A stretch of 64,000 bases of DNA from Pseudomonadota bacterium (GTDB taxonomy: Bacteria > Pseudomonadota > Gammaproteobacteria > Burkholderiales > Burkholderiaceae_C), in contig JAFEEG010000026.1 of the NCBI GenBank assembly GCA_018241225.1, positions 84,845 to 148,844 of the forward strand. The letters are read 5' to 3'. Under the pieces are notes generated by a model. It saw nothing but the letters and a program-made list of their open reading frames with translations, had not been told where the DNA came from and searched no databases. This document shows, in pieces, positions 49,921-58,284 of this stretch; position 1 is the first letter of the stretch, and the number at the start of each line of letters is the position of its first letter. The translations under genes and the position numbers were made by a program.

Positions 49921-52335
49921 ATGCGTTTCGCGCGCGTCACCAGAACGGCAATCTCTCAACTCGGCAGGAGTTCTCGCCGGCGCGCTCCAACGAGCTCAAT
50001 CGCAAAGTTCGTGGCGGCCGCGGGCGCCTTCCTAGCTGCCGGGCTCGCGTTCGCGCAGAGCAGCAACCTGGGGCAGCTCACCCAGCCCTACCAGGACGCC
50101 ACGAAGGCGTCCGATATGTCGACTCAAGCCTTCACCGCGCTGCTCGGTACGTTCTTCACGAACCCCTTCTCGGCCATCGGCAGTGCGACGACGCTACTTG
50201 GCTCGATGTTCCTGGTGTTCAACACCTTCATCCTGGTGGCGGGCACCATCTGGGCGACCTACGGCATCGGCGTGGCGATCGTGCAGACCGCCCACGAGGG
50301 CCAGCTGATGGGCAAGAAGCTCTCGCAGGTGTGGCTGCCGATCCGGATGGTCACCGGTGTGGCCAGCCTGATTCCGGCCTTTGGCGGCTTCTCGCTGTCG
50401 CAGGCGGTCCTGGTGTTCGCGACGACCCTGGGGATTGGCGCCGCCAACCTCGGGTTCGACGCAATGATCAACGGCACGAACAACATGACGACGGTCGTCT
50501 CGCCGTCCTTCGTGTCCCCGAAGGCCCAGGGCGGCGCTTCCTTGGAGGAAGCTGCGTTCACCCTGTTCCGCGCGCGCGTGTGCATGAATGGCCAGAACGA
50601 CTACGCGAGAAAGCAGCAGGCCCAGGGCGTCGACATGACGGCGGAGATGATCACGGCGACTTCTCCCGCCGGGATTACAGGGGTCCAGTACGGCAAGCCT
50701 GACTCGTTGGCCTTCTGCGGCGGCGTGAAGGTCACTGCGACGGCCGCCGCCGACGGACGCTCGAGCAGTTCGATGGGGTATCGGGTGGCGTCGGTGAACT
50801 ATGACGTCATCGCACAGGCGATGCAGTCGCGCGCGACCGGGAACTTCGGGACCTTCGTCAACGGCGTGGCGACCCTGGCCGACACCTGGTACCGCGAGTA
50901 CACCAGCTACCAGACGAATGGGGGTCCGCGCCCGGTCGTGCCGGTGCTCCAGCTCGAAGGACTCGCCACCAGCTACTACCAGGCCGTCCAGCCTGCGCAA
51001 GGTGAGGCTGAGGCCAGCGCCCAGGCGTTGTCGTCGCAGGCGATTGAGTCCATGAAGAAGTTCGGCTGGTTCGGCGCCGGCGCCTGGTATGCCACCCTGG
51101 CGGAGGTCAATGCAGCCGTAGCCCAGGCGGCGCAGTCGATCAGTTTTGCATCCATCCCCATGGGGATCAAGAATTCGGATGGTGGGTTCAACTCGGAGCT
51201 CGAGAGCGTCCTGAAGGTGCTGGATACCTCGACGGCCACGGCGTCCACGGATCCTTTGAACGTGAAATCGAATGCCGGAGACTCTTCTTGGCAGGGCCTG
51301 TGCCGCATCGTTGCCGGATCGATCTCGCCTCCTGGCTACCGACCCACTGGCAACTGCTCGCTGGGTCAGACCTTTGCCATGGATCTCATCGACATGTCGA
51401 CGGCGGGCGCAGGCGGCGCGACCTCCACCTCGAACGGCGATCTGCGCATGATCGACCCGATCATCGCCATGAAGAACATGGGGGACTACCTCATGGTGGC
51501 GGCAGAGTCGCTCTTTACTGTCTACTCGTATCTTGGCGAGGTGACTGACTCCAGCGGTCCGACCGGGTTGATCACCGGTGGGCTGATGAAGGTGGCGGGA
51601 GGCACTATCGGAAAGCTGCTCGCACCACTGAAGGCCCTTGCGCCGCTCCTGCCCATGATCATCGGGGGCATGTTTATCGTCGGGATGATCATGGGCCTCT
51701 GGATCCCAATGATCCCGTTCGTCAACTGGTGGGGCGGTCTGGTCCAATACCTCACGATCTTCTTCGAAGGCATTGCCGCGGGCCCGATCTGGGCTTTCGT
51801 CCACCTGGATGCGAACGGGGAGGGGATGGGCCAGCGCACCGAGACCGGCTATCTCTTCGTCATCAACATGCTCTTCCGGCCGTTCCTGATGCTGCTGGGC
51901 TTCGTGGCCTCGGCGGCGCTGATCATGGTGATGGGCAGCTTCCTGTTCTGGCTCTACCCATCGGTGATGTCGAACGTCCAAGGTAACTCCGTCTCGGGGA
52001 TCTTCTCGGTGATCGGCTTCCTATTTATCTTTTGGATTCTCATGCACACGCTGGTCACCACTTTGAGCAATCTGTCGGTGTTGCTGCCGGATCAGGCGCT
52101 GGCCTGGGCGGGTCGCGCTATCGGTGCGCAGTTGGGCAAGGAGGCCGAGGCGGGCACGCGGGCCCAGTTCATGGCGTTCGGTCGATTCGGTCAGCAGGGC
52201 ATGGGCACAGTGATCAGTCACCGGATGGAGGGCAGTGCAGGGGCTCTAAAGGACCGCTCGAAGGTGGCGGCACTGAGTTCGGTTGCGGGTGGGGGCGGCA
52301 GGTCCGACAGGGGCAACGGGCTTGGCTCCGCTTAA
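49921..52335 (+). CDS. dotA: DotA/TraY-family type IVB transfer membrane protein
   Basis: An 804-residue polytopic inner-membrane protein. It has a signal-like N-terminus (SIAKFVAAAGAFLAAGLAFAQ), helices around 75-190 (TTLLGSMFLVFNTFILVAGTIWATYGIGVAIVQTAHEGQLMGKKLSQVWLPIRMVTGVASLIPAFGGFSLSQAVLVFATTLG), a long polar loop (about 195-510), and more helices at about 555-715 (PLLPMIIGGMFIVGMIMGLWIPMIPFVNWWGGLVQYLTIFFEGIAAGPIWAFVHLDANGEGMGQRTETGYLF). This is the DotA/TraY pattern, including the W-x-P-x-R-M-x-x-G motif. It forms part of the type IVB channel with DotL. AGGA lies 8 bases before the ATG. Confidence 0.88.
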   Translation: MRFARVTRTAISQLGRSSRRRAPTSSIAKFVAAAGAFLAAGLAFAQSSNLGQLTQPYQDATKASDMSTQAFTALLGTFFTNPFSAIGSATTLLGSMFLVFNTFILVAGTIWATYGIGVAIVQTAHEGQLMGKKLSQVWLPIRMVTGVASLIPAFGGFSLSQAVLVFATTLGIGAANLGFDAMINGTNNMTTVVSPSFVSPKAQGGASLEEAAFTLFRARVCMNGQNDYARKQQAQGVDMTAEMITATSPAGITGVQYGKPDSLAFCGGVKVTATAAADGRSSSSMGYRVASVNYDVIAQAMQSRATGNFGTFVNGVATLADTWYREYTSYQTNGGPRPVVPVLQLEGLATSYYQAVQPAQGEAEASAQALSSQAIESMKKFGWFGAGAWYATLAEVNAAVAQAAQSISFASIPMGIKNSDGGFNSELESVLKVLDTSTATASTDPLNVKSNAGDSSWQGLCRIVAGSISPPGYRPTGNCSLGQTFAMDLIDMSTAGAGGATSTSNGDLRMIDPIIAMKNMGDYLMVAAESLFTVYSYLGEVTDSSGPTGLITGGLMKVAGGTIGKLLAPLKALAPLLPMIIGGMFIVGMIMGLWIPMIPFVNWWGGLVQYLTIFFEGIAAGPIWAFVHLDANGEGMGQRTETGYLFVINMLFRPFLMLLGFVASAALIMVMGSFLFWLYPSVMSNVQGNSVSGIFSVIGFLFIFWILMHTLVTTLSNLSVLLPDQALAWAGRAIGAQLGKEAEAGTRAQFMAFGRFGQQGMGTVISHRMEGSAGALKDRSKVAALSSVAGGGGRSDRGNGLGSA

Positions 52336-52376
52336 ACTGGTTCCCAATGAGCCAGCCAATAAGTTGAAAGCATTCA

Positions 52377-52736
52377 ATGTCTAGCCTTGACGCCTTTCTA
52401 GCTGATTCCGCGAGGATTTCCGACTCGATGATCGCAGCGCGCCGGCGTGCGCGCGACATCGCCGAAGCTCAGCAGATCATTGACAGCGTTGCAGCAGAGC
52501 GCGACCAGGCGCTCGTTCGATGCAAGGAATACCGTGATGCGAACGCGGGCAACCTGGCCTTGCGGGTTTCGGCGCTAAAGGAGCTCGCGAAGATCGATCC
52601 GACCCATCCTTTGGTTCATGATGCGGCCCTTCGGGAGCGCATGTTCAAGCATGCGGCCAACACAATCAATGCGACGAGCGACTGGGATCAAGTCCGCAAG
52701 TTCGGCCAAACGTTTCAGATCCCAGGCCGGCCTTAG
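52377..52736 (+). CDS. Small helical protein, unknown function
   Basis: A 119-residue soluble protein following dotA by 41 bases: ADSARISDSMIAARRRARDIAEAQQIIDSVAAERDQALVRCKEYRDANAGNLALRVSALKELAKIDPTHPLVHDAALRERMFKHAANTINATSDWDQVRKFG. Mostly helical with one cysteine. In IncI plasmids the gene after traY encodes the entry-exclusion protein ExcA; position alone is suggestive but the sequence gives no support and no membrane segment is seen. Confidence 0.6.
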   Translation: MSSLDAFLADSARISDSMIAARRRARDIAEAQQIIDSVAAERDQALVRCKEYRDANAGNLALRVSALKELAKIDPTHPLVHDAALRERMFKHAANTINATSDWDQVRKFGQTFQIPGRP

Positions 52737-52754
52737 CCTTCTCGCCTGGTCACG

Positions 52755-52779
52755 CGGCCGATTAAGGATACCCCGGCCG
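52755..52779. terminator. GC-rich hairpin after the small gene
   Basis: CGGCCG (52755-52760) and CGGCCG (52774-52779), each self-complementary, form a 6-bp stem with a 13-base AT-containing loop, 19 bases after the stop at 52736. It could end the dotA transcript. Confidence 0.35.
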
Positions 52780-52806
52780 ACTTTACGGATCTGGTGACGG
52801 GTCCGT

Positions 52807-53223
52807 ATGCTGGGAAGCGTGATTCCAGCAGTTTCCGCCTCGTTCTATCCCCGTTTCAGCTTCTATCAGCAACTGCTGACCACCCCTGCCGCGTCCGAGA
52901 AAAGGCCGGTCGCGCGCAGGTTCTGGTGGTTCGCGGAGCATGGCCTGCACGAGGGCGGCCCCGTCCGCGTACCGACCCCGGAAAGCGCGAATCCTTCGAT
53001 TCACGTCAACGCCCTGGTGATCAAGCAGCTGCCGGACATCTACCGTGTAGAAGTCCTTTGTCCGACCGCCAATGGGCGTCTTCCGCGCACCGAGAGGCGC
53101 CCATCGCGACCGTCTATACGTTCTGTGCCCCAGGGGGACGGGCGCGGACATGAAGCGGGCCCGGCGCTCGATCCAGGAGCAGTACGGAGCGGGATACCAG
53201 GCAGATCTGCCAGGCGACGGTGA
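52807..53223 (+). CDS. Hypothetical protein, possibly frameshifted
   Basis: A 138-residue frame whose first 95 residues look real (GSVIPAVSASFYPRFSFYQQLLTTPAASEKRPVARRFWWFAEHGLHEGGPVRVPTPESANPSIHVNALVIKQLPDIYRVEVLCPTANGRLPRT), while the remainder is Arg/Gly/Pro-rich and shadow-like. In the neighbouring frame a plausible ending (APIATVYTFCAPGGRART) leads to a TGA at 53151-53153 that overlaps the ATG of the next gene (ATGA). A one-base frameshift near 53090 would join the two. A minus-strand frame over the same bases is less convincing but not excluded. Confidence 0.35.
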   Translation: MLGSVIPAVSASFYPRFSFYQQLLTTPAASEKRPVARRFWWFAEHGLHEGGPVRVPTPESANPSIHVNALVIKQLPDIYRVEVLCPTANGRLPRTERRPSRPSIRSVPQGDGRGHEAGPALDPGAVRSGIPGRSARRR

Positions 53224-53446
53224 ATTCGTCTTCATCTGCGTCATTCGTCACAAGCACCTCCTCGCGCTTGATGAAAGGGCGGAGGCCGCGGTCGCGGAGG
53301 TCTGCAACGCAGTGGGTTATGGGTGCCTGCTGCACAGCATGCGCATCAAGCCGCCCAACGAGGCGATCTTCCCCTACATCGCCACCCTGCCTCCCACTGC
53401 GCCGGTGATTCGCCACCTGCTGCGCGTGGGTCGAGTGGCACTTTAG
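53150..53446 (+). CDS. Hypothetical protein, about 98 residues
   Basis: KRARRSIQEQYGAGYQADLPGDGEFVFICVIRHKHLLALDERAEAAVAEVCNAVGYGCLLHSMRIKPPNEAIFPYIATLPPTAPVIRHLLRVGRVAL has a good alpha-beta pattern. The frame is open upstream to an ATG at 53072 (GVFRAPRGAHRDRLYVLCPRGTGAD...), which cannot be excluded. The ATG at 53150 overlaps a TGA of the preceding frame. No family recognised; it is the last gene before the pilus operon. Confidence 0.5.
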   Translation: MKRARRSIQEQYGAGYQADLPGDGEFVFICVIRHKHLLALDERAEAAVAEVCNAVGYGCLLHSMRIKPPNEAIFPYIATLPPTAPVIRHLLRVGRVAL

Positions 53447-53639
53447 CGGCGCCGGCCCAAAAGCGCGGACGCCCGCTTGGCGCACCGCCTCAACGCCACC
53501 TTCGATAGCCAACCGCCCGGCGCCAATGCGACCTTGGCAGTGCGGGTTCCTCGCGCGCAACTTTCCCCCATTCCTATTCATCCGCGCACCTACTGGTCTG
53601 TGGATTGGCAAAAACACATCGCGGAAAGATCGCTGTTTC

Positions 53640-53742
53640 TTGCGAGTGTCGTTCGGGTCATGCTGTAATCAGCTAAGCCTTATTAATCCGTAGAAATATA
53701 TCGACAGAGAGCAAAATAGAACGCGAAGAGGACGATCAACAT
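53640..53742 (+). promoter_or_regulatory. AT-rich leader before the pilus operon
   Basis: This stretch is clearly more AT-rich than its surroundings (TTATTAATCC, TAGAAATATATCG) and directly precedes the TcpQ-domain gene, the first of eight co-directional pilus genes. It is the best candidate for the operon promoter; no precise -35/-10 pair is assigned. Bases 53447-53639 hold no supported gene. Confidence 0.4.
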
Positions 53743-54327
53743 ATGAACGAATGTTCAAAGGTTCAAAGGTTTCCGGGCCTCCAGCTCTCCGTCGACTCCA
53801 CCCAGCCAACTTCCCCAATGCAACTTCCCGCACAACTCATGAACGCAACCCGAAGCTCCGCCGCGCGTGCTGCAGTCCTGGCCCTGGTTCTGGTCGCTCC
53901 CGCGGGGATGGCTGTGGCGGGATTCGTTGACAACCGCCCGGAGCCAACACCCTCCCAGCCCGCTGTCGCCGGCGCAGCAGCTGCTCCTGCAGGTGGCGCC
54001 GTCGCCTCGCCAGTCCCCGCGGCTTCGCCTGTTCCGGCCGCACCGTCCTTCACGATCTCCAGAAGTGATCGCACCGTGCGTGAGGCGCTGATGGCCTGGT
54101 CGAAGAGGGCAGGATGGACCCATGACTCCGAGCACTGGACGGTTCCCTTCGATCTGCCGGTCCTCTCTTCGGCTGATCTCGGCACCGACTTCAAAGCAGC
54201 CGTGCGTGCTCTCTTGTCGAGCACCGATCTCACCAACATGCCGCTGCAGCCTTGCTTCTATTCGAACAGGGTCCTGCGCGTAGTCCCCAAGGCCGAGCTT
54301 TGCGACAGGACGAACACGGGTAGCTGA
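53743..54327 (+). CDS. TcpQ-domain protein (PilL C-terminal-like)
   Basis: A 194-residue exported protein. A hydrophobic signal segment (AARAAVLALVLVAPAGMAVAG) is followed by an Ala/Pro-rich linker (about 65-100) and a TcpQ-type domain: FTISRSDRTVREALMAWSKRAGWTHDSEHWTVPFDLPVLSSADLGTDFKAAVRALLSSTDLTNMPLQPCFYSNRVLRVVPKAELC. In IncI plasmids this domain ends PilL; in toxin-coregulated pili TcpQ helps the secretin localise. Here only that domain is present, so the protein is much shorter than PilL. An AGAGGA lies about 11 bases before this ATG; ATGs at 53818 and 53839 are alternatives. Confidence 0.75.
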   Translation: MNECSKVQRFPGLQLSVDSTQPTSPMQLPAQLMNATRSSAARAAVLALVLVAPAGMAVAGFVDNRPEPTPSQPAVAGAAAAPAGGAVASPVPAASPVPAAPSFTISRSDRTVREALMAWSKRAGWTHDSEHWTVPFDLPVLSSADLGTDFKAAVRALLSSTDLTNMPLQPCFYSNRVLRVVPKAELCDRTNTGS

Positions 54328-54380
54328 TACCCACGATTCGCCACCCAACAGCCCTACGCCCAGCTCGGGACCTCTAAAAC

Positions 54381-55955
54381 ATGAAATCCATCCGCTTCGT
54401 CCTTCTTCCCGTCGCTCTGGCCGCACTCTCTGGCTGCGCCTACCAGCAAAGCGTCAAGACCGACCTCGCGGCGGCCGACAAGGACATCGCGGCCAAGCGC
54501 CAGCCCCTGATCGACCAGATCCGCGACTCGGAGCGGGTGCGCATCGCAGCCCAGGACGTGCAGCGTCCCTTCATCGCTGGCAATCAGGAGCCGCTGGCTC
54601 GCGAGATCAAGATGCCCTCGGCGCTGCGTCGTTCGGTGCCCGTCACCGCGAACTTCCAGCGCGCAGCCGTCGACCTGCAGACCGCGCTCAACCAGATCGC
54701 TGAGGCGTCGGGCCTGATCATCACAGCCACGCCCGACGCGCTGCTGCCGCCCGGCCAGTTCGCGCCGAAGATGGCGAGCAAGGATGCGCCCATCCTCGCG
54801 CCCTCGCGCGTGCAGCTGCAGGCCTCGAATGTGCCCCTGTGGCAACTGCTCGACGACATCGCGCGCCAGGCCGATGTCTCGTGGCGACCGGTTCCCACTG
54901 GCGCGGAGTTCTACAGGGTGGACACCCAGATCTTCCACCTGGCGGCGATCCCCCAGGTTGCCACGACGTCGGCCACGCTGGGCCGCAATGGCGGCACGAG
55001 CAACGTGTTCGAATCCCAGAGCAAGACGGGCTTCACCACCAAGGATCAGAACCTGATCGCGGGTATGAAGGAGACCATCGACGCGCTCCTCACGATGAGC
55101 GGCAAGGCGGTGATCAGCCAGGAAAGCCAGACCCTGGTGGTCACGGATACCGCCCAGGCGCTGGCTCGGGTTGGCAAGTACGTCGAGGACCAGAACAAGC
55201 TGATGTCGCGCCGCGTTCGCGTCCTTATCGAAACCGTCGAGGTGGCCACCAAAGATGACAGTGACTACGGTCTTGACTGGAACCTGATCTACAAGGCTGC
55301 GAACAGCGCCGTCTCCGTCACCTCGCCGGCCTCGCTCGTGGCCACCCAGGTGGGCAACGTTGGCTGGGGCCGCACCACCGGCAAGTTCGCGGGTAGCGAG
55401 GCGGTGGTCCAGGCACTGAGCGAAGTCGGCACGGTGGTGAGCCATCGCTCCTTCCCGTTCACGACCACTTCGGGCCGTCCGGTGACCCAGGCCATCCGCA
55501 CCACGTTCAACTACGTGGACCAGGTGCAGGCCACCGCCGTGAGCTCCTCGATCATCAGCACGAACACCCAGGCCCCGACGGTCACCCAGAAGGAAGAGAC
55601 CGTGGGCACCTTCGTGACCCTGGTTCCGACGGCGAAGGCCGACGGCACGATCTTCCTGTCGGTGAGCTTCGACGTGACCAACGCTCAGCCGCTGAAGGCC
55701 TTCACCGTGGGCTCGGGCGATTCGGCCGTAACCGTCCAGCAAAAGACCATCGACGGCACTGGAGTCATCCAGGAAGTCCCGGTGCGCTCGGGCCAGACCG
55801 TCGTGATCGGTGGCATCGAGTCGAACTCGAACTCGCTCACCAGCCGCCGCATGGGGGCCAACCTGCCGCTGCTGCTCGGCGGCTCGGATCAGGGGCGCAA
55901 CTCCAAGAACCGCATGGTTCTGCTCGTCACGGCCATCGCTGAGGAGGGCATCTGA
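54381..55955 (+). CDS. pilN: PilN, type IVb pilus secretin lipoprotein
   Basis: A 524-residue outer-membrane secretin with lipobox LSGC (C19). N-terminal part has NVPLWQLLDDIARQADVSWRPVPTGAEFYRVDTQIFHL (secretin-type STN-like module), then KTIDALLTMSGKAVISQESQTLVVTDTAQALARVGKYVEDQNKLMSRRVRVLIETVEV (N-domain leading into the beta-barrel) and the C-terminal secretin signature EVPVRSGQTVVIGGIESNSNSL. It forms the pore through which the thin conjugative pilus exits. Same order as IncI/PAPI-1 operons: pilL-like, pilN, pilO. PilM, which usually lies between pilL and pilN, is missing. Confidence 0.92.
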   Translation: MKSIRFVLLPVALAALSGCAYQQSVKTDLAAADKDIAAKRQPLIDQIRDSERVRIAAQDVQRPFIAGNQEPLAREIKMPSALRRSVPVTANFQRAAVDLQTALNQIAEASGLIITATPDALLPPGQFAPKMASKDAPILAPSRVQLQASNVPLWQLLDDIARQADVSWRPVPTGAEFYRVDTQIFHLAAIPQVATTSATLGRNGGTSNVFESQSKTGFTTKDQNLIAGMKETIDALLTMSGKAVISQESQTLVVTDTAQALARVGKYVEDQNKLMSRRVRVLIETVEVATKDDSDYGLDWNLIYKAANSAVSVTSPASLVATQVGNVGWGRTTGKFAGSEAVVQALSEVGTVVSHRSFPFTTTSGRPVTQAIRTTFNYVDQVQATAVSSSIISTNTQAPTVTQKEETVGTFVTLVPTAKADGTIFLSVSFDVTNAQPLKAFTVGSGDSAVTVQQKTIDGTGVIQEVPVRSGQTVVIGGIESNSNSLTSRRMGANLPLLLGGSDQGRNSKNRMVLLVTAIAEEGI

Positions 55956-56027
55956 GGGGCCACCAGGCGCGGCCTCGGCTGCGCTGCGTGAAGTGAACCG
56001 ACCTCTCAGCGAACCAAGAACTCCGAC

Positions 56028-57488
56028 ATGGCCTTATTCAACAAGAAGCTGAAATCGAATCACGGCAGCGGCCGCCCGCCGCTGGTGGTCGCGATGGATG
56101 AGCACGAGCCCAAGGGCATTGCCTTCGGCGTCAGCTGGCGTGCCGTGGCCTCACGTTCCTCGGGGCGAGCCGACGCGGTGAAGCACGCGAGAGCAGGCGG
56201 TGCGACTCACCTGATCTCCACTCTGCAGCAGTTCGGCTACGGGCTCGTTCCTTCGGACGTGCCGGCATCCACCAGGGTCTACACAGCCGCTCGCGTGGCG
56301 GCGCGCCAGCATGGTGGCGATGCGATCTACGCGCTGAAGATCTTCGACGGCGAGTACTGGTTCGCGGTGATCCGAGGCGGCCAGCCATCCTCGATCGATC
56401 GAGTGATCATGTCCGACAACGACATGGAGCTCATCAAGGCCGCCCGCGAGGAGATCGCAAGCGGCGTCGAGGATAGGGTCACCTACACGATCTACACGAA
56501 CCTCGAGGGCCATGACCTCGGGGAGAAGGTGCGGGGCCTGACGGCGGCCGATCTGCTCATGGCTGCCAGCGGCGACGAGGACGTTCTCCTGCCGCTGCCC
56601 AAGAAATCGGGCCAGATTCCGACCCCCGTGGTTGCTGCCGTGGGAATCGCCATGGTGGTGGTCCTTGCCAACAAGGGCTGGGGCTACTACCAGGAGAAGG
56701 AACGTCAGCGCCTGGCGCGCCTGAGCCAGGGCGCCGAGGTGCCGCCGGAGCAAGCCTGGGCCGCTGTCATGCAGGCCTGGGCCAATCAGCGCCGTGCTCC
56801 TGACCCCAAGGGCCTGGCGGCAGTGCGTGTGTCGTTGGGTTCCGTTCCGCTCGTCTGGGGTGGTTGGGATCTGCAGACGGCCACTTGCAACGCTGTGATG
56901 GTGCCGGCTGCGCCGGTTGTGCCCGGCGCAGCGGCTGCTGTCGCCCCCGCAGCACCGCCGCAGGGCGACCAGCGCTGGGCTTGCACTGCGGTCTACATCC
57001 GAGCAGCCACGGGTCGCCTTAACCGCGAGATGAAGGACATCGTCCCCGCCGATTGGGTCGTCCAGTACCGAGGGCTGGACACCATCGTCGCTTCCTGGAG
57101 CGTGGCGCAGGCCGCTCAGCCTTTCCGCTTCGAAGGCCTGAGCTCGCAGGAATACCACCAGGTCGAGACGATCAGCCGGCTGCAAAGACTCCAGCCTTCG
57201 TTCGGCCAGGTCGGCGACCTGTCGTTCGTGCCGGTGGAGTTCACACCGCCTCGCAAGGGTGACGGCACGGCGATGCCCATCGTTCCTTCGGTGCCGCAGC
57301 TGCGGTCTGCAACCTTCACGCTAAAGGCGCCGCTGCGCAGCGTCGACGCGCTCATCGATGAGGGCGTCGATGCCCAGTGGCAGCAGATCACCGTGAACTT
57401 CAAGCAGGCCGAGGGCGAGCAGGCCTCCCTGAAGTCGTCGGCGCTGACGGCAGACGTCAAGGGCGTGCTCTACGCCGCCAAGAAGTGA
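56028..57488 (+). CDS. pilO: PilO, type IVb pilus assembly protein (PilO2 family)
   Basis: A 486-residue inner-membrane protein. The N-terminal cytoplasmic domain (about 1-195) shows the family start (VAFGVSWRAVASRSSGRADAVKHARAGGATHLI..., GGQPSSIDRVI), a single membrane segment lies near residue 203-220 (TPVVAAVGIAMVVVLANKGWGYY), and the periplasmic part extends to the end. It should couple the cytoplasmic ATPase side to the secretin, as PilO/BfpL-type proteins do. Position between pilN and pilP supports the call. Confidence 0.87.
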   Translation: MALFNKKLKSNHGSGRPPLVVAMDEHEPKGIAFGVSWRAVASRSSGRADAVKHARAGGATHLISTLQQFGYGLVPSDVPASTRVYTAARVAARQHGGDAIYALKIFDGEYWFAVIRGGQPSSIDRVIMSDNDMELIKAAREEIASGVEDRVTYTIYTNLEGHDLGEKVRGLTAADLLMAASGDEDVLLPLPKKSGQIPTPVVAAVGIAMVVVLANKGWGYYQEKERQRLARLSQGAEVPPEQAWAAVMQAWANQRRAPDPKGLAAVRVSLGSVPLVWGGWDLQTATCNAVMVPAAPVVPGAAAAVAPAAPPQGDQRWACTAVYIRAATGRLNREMKDIVPADWVVQYRGLDTIVASWSVAQAAQPFRFEGLSSQEYHQVETISRLQRLQPSFGQVGDLSFVPVEFTPPRKGDGTAMPIVPSVPQLRSATFTLKAPLRSVDALIDEGVDAQWQQITVNFKQAEGEQASLKSSALTADVKGVLYAAKK

Positions 57489-57526
57489 CCTCCCCAAGAC
57501 CCCAATTCCCCGAAGGCCCATCGCTA

Positions 57527-58267
57527 ATGCAACCTCATCGTTTCCACCGCGTCGCCCTCATGGCCGTGGCCGTTCTCGCAGGAATGGGCGCAGCCCAAAT
57601 CGCCGTCGCAGCTGAAGGGGCGCTCGCTCTGGACAGGGCTCCCCAAACCGCTGCCATGGCCGACAGCGTGATCACCGTTGACTCCCTCATCAAGACCGAG
57701 AACCGACTCGCGTTGGCTCGCGCACGGGAGCAATCGATCTCCGCCGGGTTGAGCCAGCCGGATGTGCCGAAGGCGAGCGCGGCGCCAGCTGCAGCTGTTC
57801 TGGTCGTCAACTCCATCTATGGCCTCGAGGGCAACCTGCGGGCGAATCTGATGTTCAACGGGGCGATCTATGAGCGTGTGTCGGTTGGGGCTCGCCTGGA
57901 CAGCTGCTCGATCGCCTCGATCAAGGGCAAGTCAGTCGCCCTCAAGCCAGCCCACAAAGGTGCTTCTGCCAAGGACTGCCCGACTGGCCACTGGCTGGGC
58001 GTGACGCAGACCCCGCTCGGCGGCATCCAACCCGCGATGGCCCAACCGGCGTCGCGTGGCGCCATGCCCTCGCCGGCCGTGCCGACGCCCTTCACCTCGG
58101 TGGGTGCGCCGTCCGCGGCCGCGATGCAGTCCTTGCGTCAGCCGCCGGCGCTGAAGGTGAGCCAGCCAACCATCCAGTTGGTTCCCTCGGGCCCCGTCGC
58201 GCCCGGGCAGACGGCCATTCCTCTCGTCGCGCGCCAACTCGAACCAGAACAGGCCCCCGCCCACTAA
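57527..58267 (+). CDS. pilP: PilP, type IVb pilus biogenesis protein
   Basis: A 246-residue exported protein with a signal peptide (RVALMAVAVLAGMGAAQIAVAA), then VDSLIKTENRLALARAREQ and AVLVVNSIYGLEGNLRANLMFNGAIYERVSVGARLDSCSIASIKGKSVALKP, the PilP core where a single periplasmic domain contacts PilO/PilN. The C-terminal third is Pro/Ala-rich and low complexity, longer than usual. The ATG at 57527 begins the signal peptide. Gene order pilO-pilP-pilQ confirms the call. Confidence 0.87.
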   Translation: MQPHRFHRVALMAVAVLAGMGAAQIAVAAEGALALDRAPQTAAMADSVITVDSLIKTENRLALARAREQSISAGLSQPDVPKASAAPAAAVLVVNSIYGLEGNLRANLMFNGAIYERVSVGARLDSCSIASIKGKSVALKPAHKGASAKDCPTGHWLGVTQTPLGGIQPAMAQPASRGAMPSPAVPTPFTSVGAPSAAAMQSLRQPPALKVSQPTIQLVPSGPVAPGQTAIPLVARQLEPEQAPAH

Positions 58268-58284
58268 GGATCGGACTGCACCGC

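Noticed and set aside
50194-51981. 595-codon minus-strand frame opposite dotA
   Set aside because: Arg/His/Asp-rich shadow, no start signal; the plus strand has the membrane pattern and motifs of DotA/TraY.
52783-53244. 153-codon minus-strand frame before the pilus operon
   Set aside because: Plus-strand frames fit the local gene direction and have better composition, although the choice is not certain.
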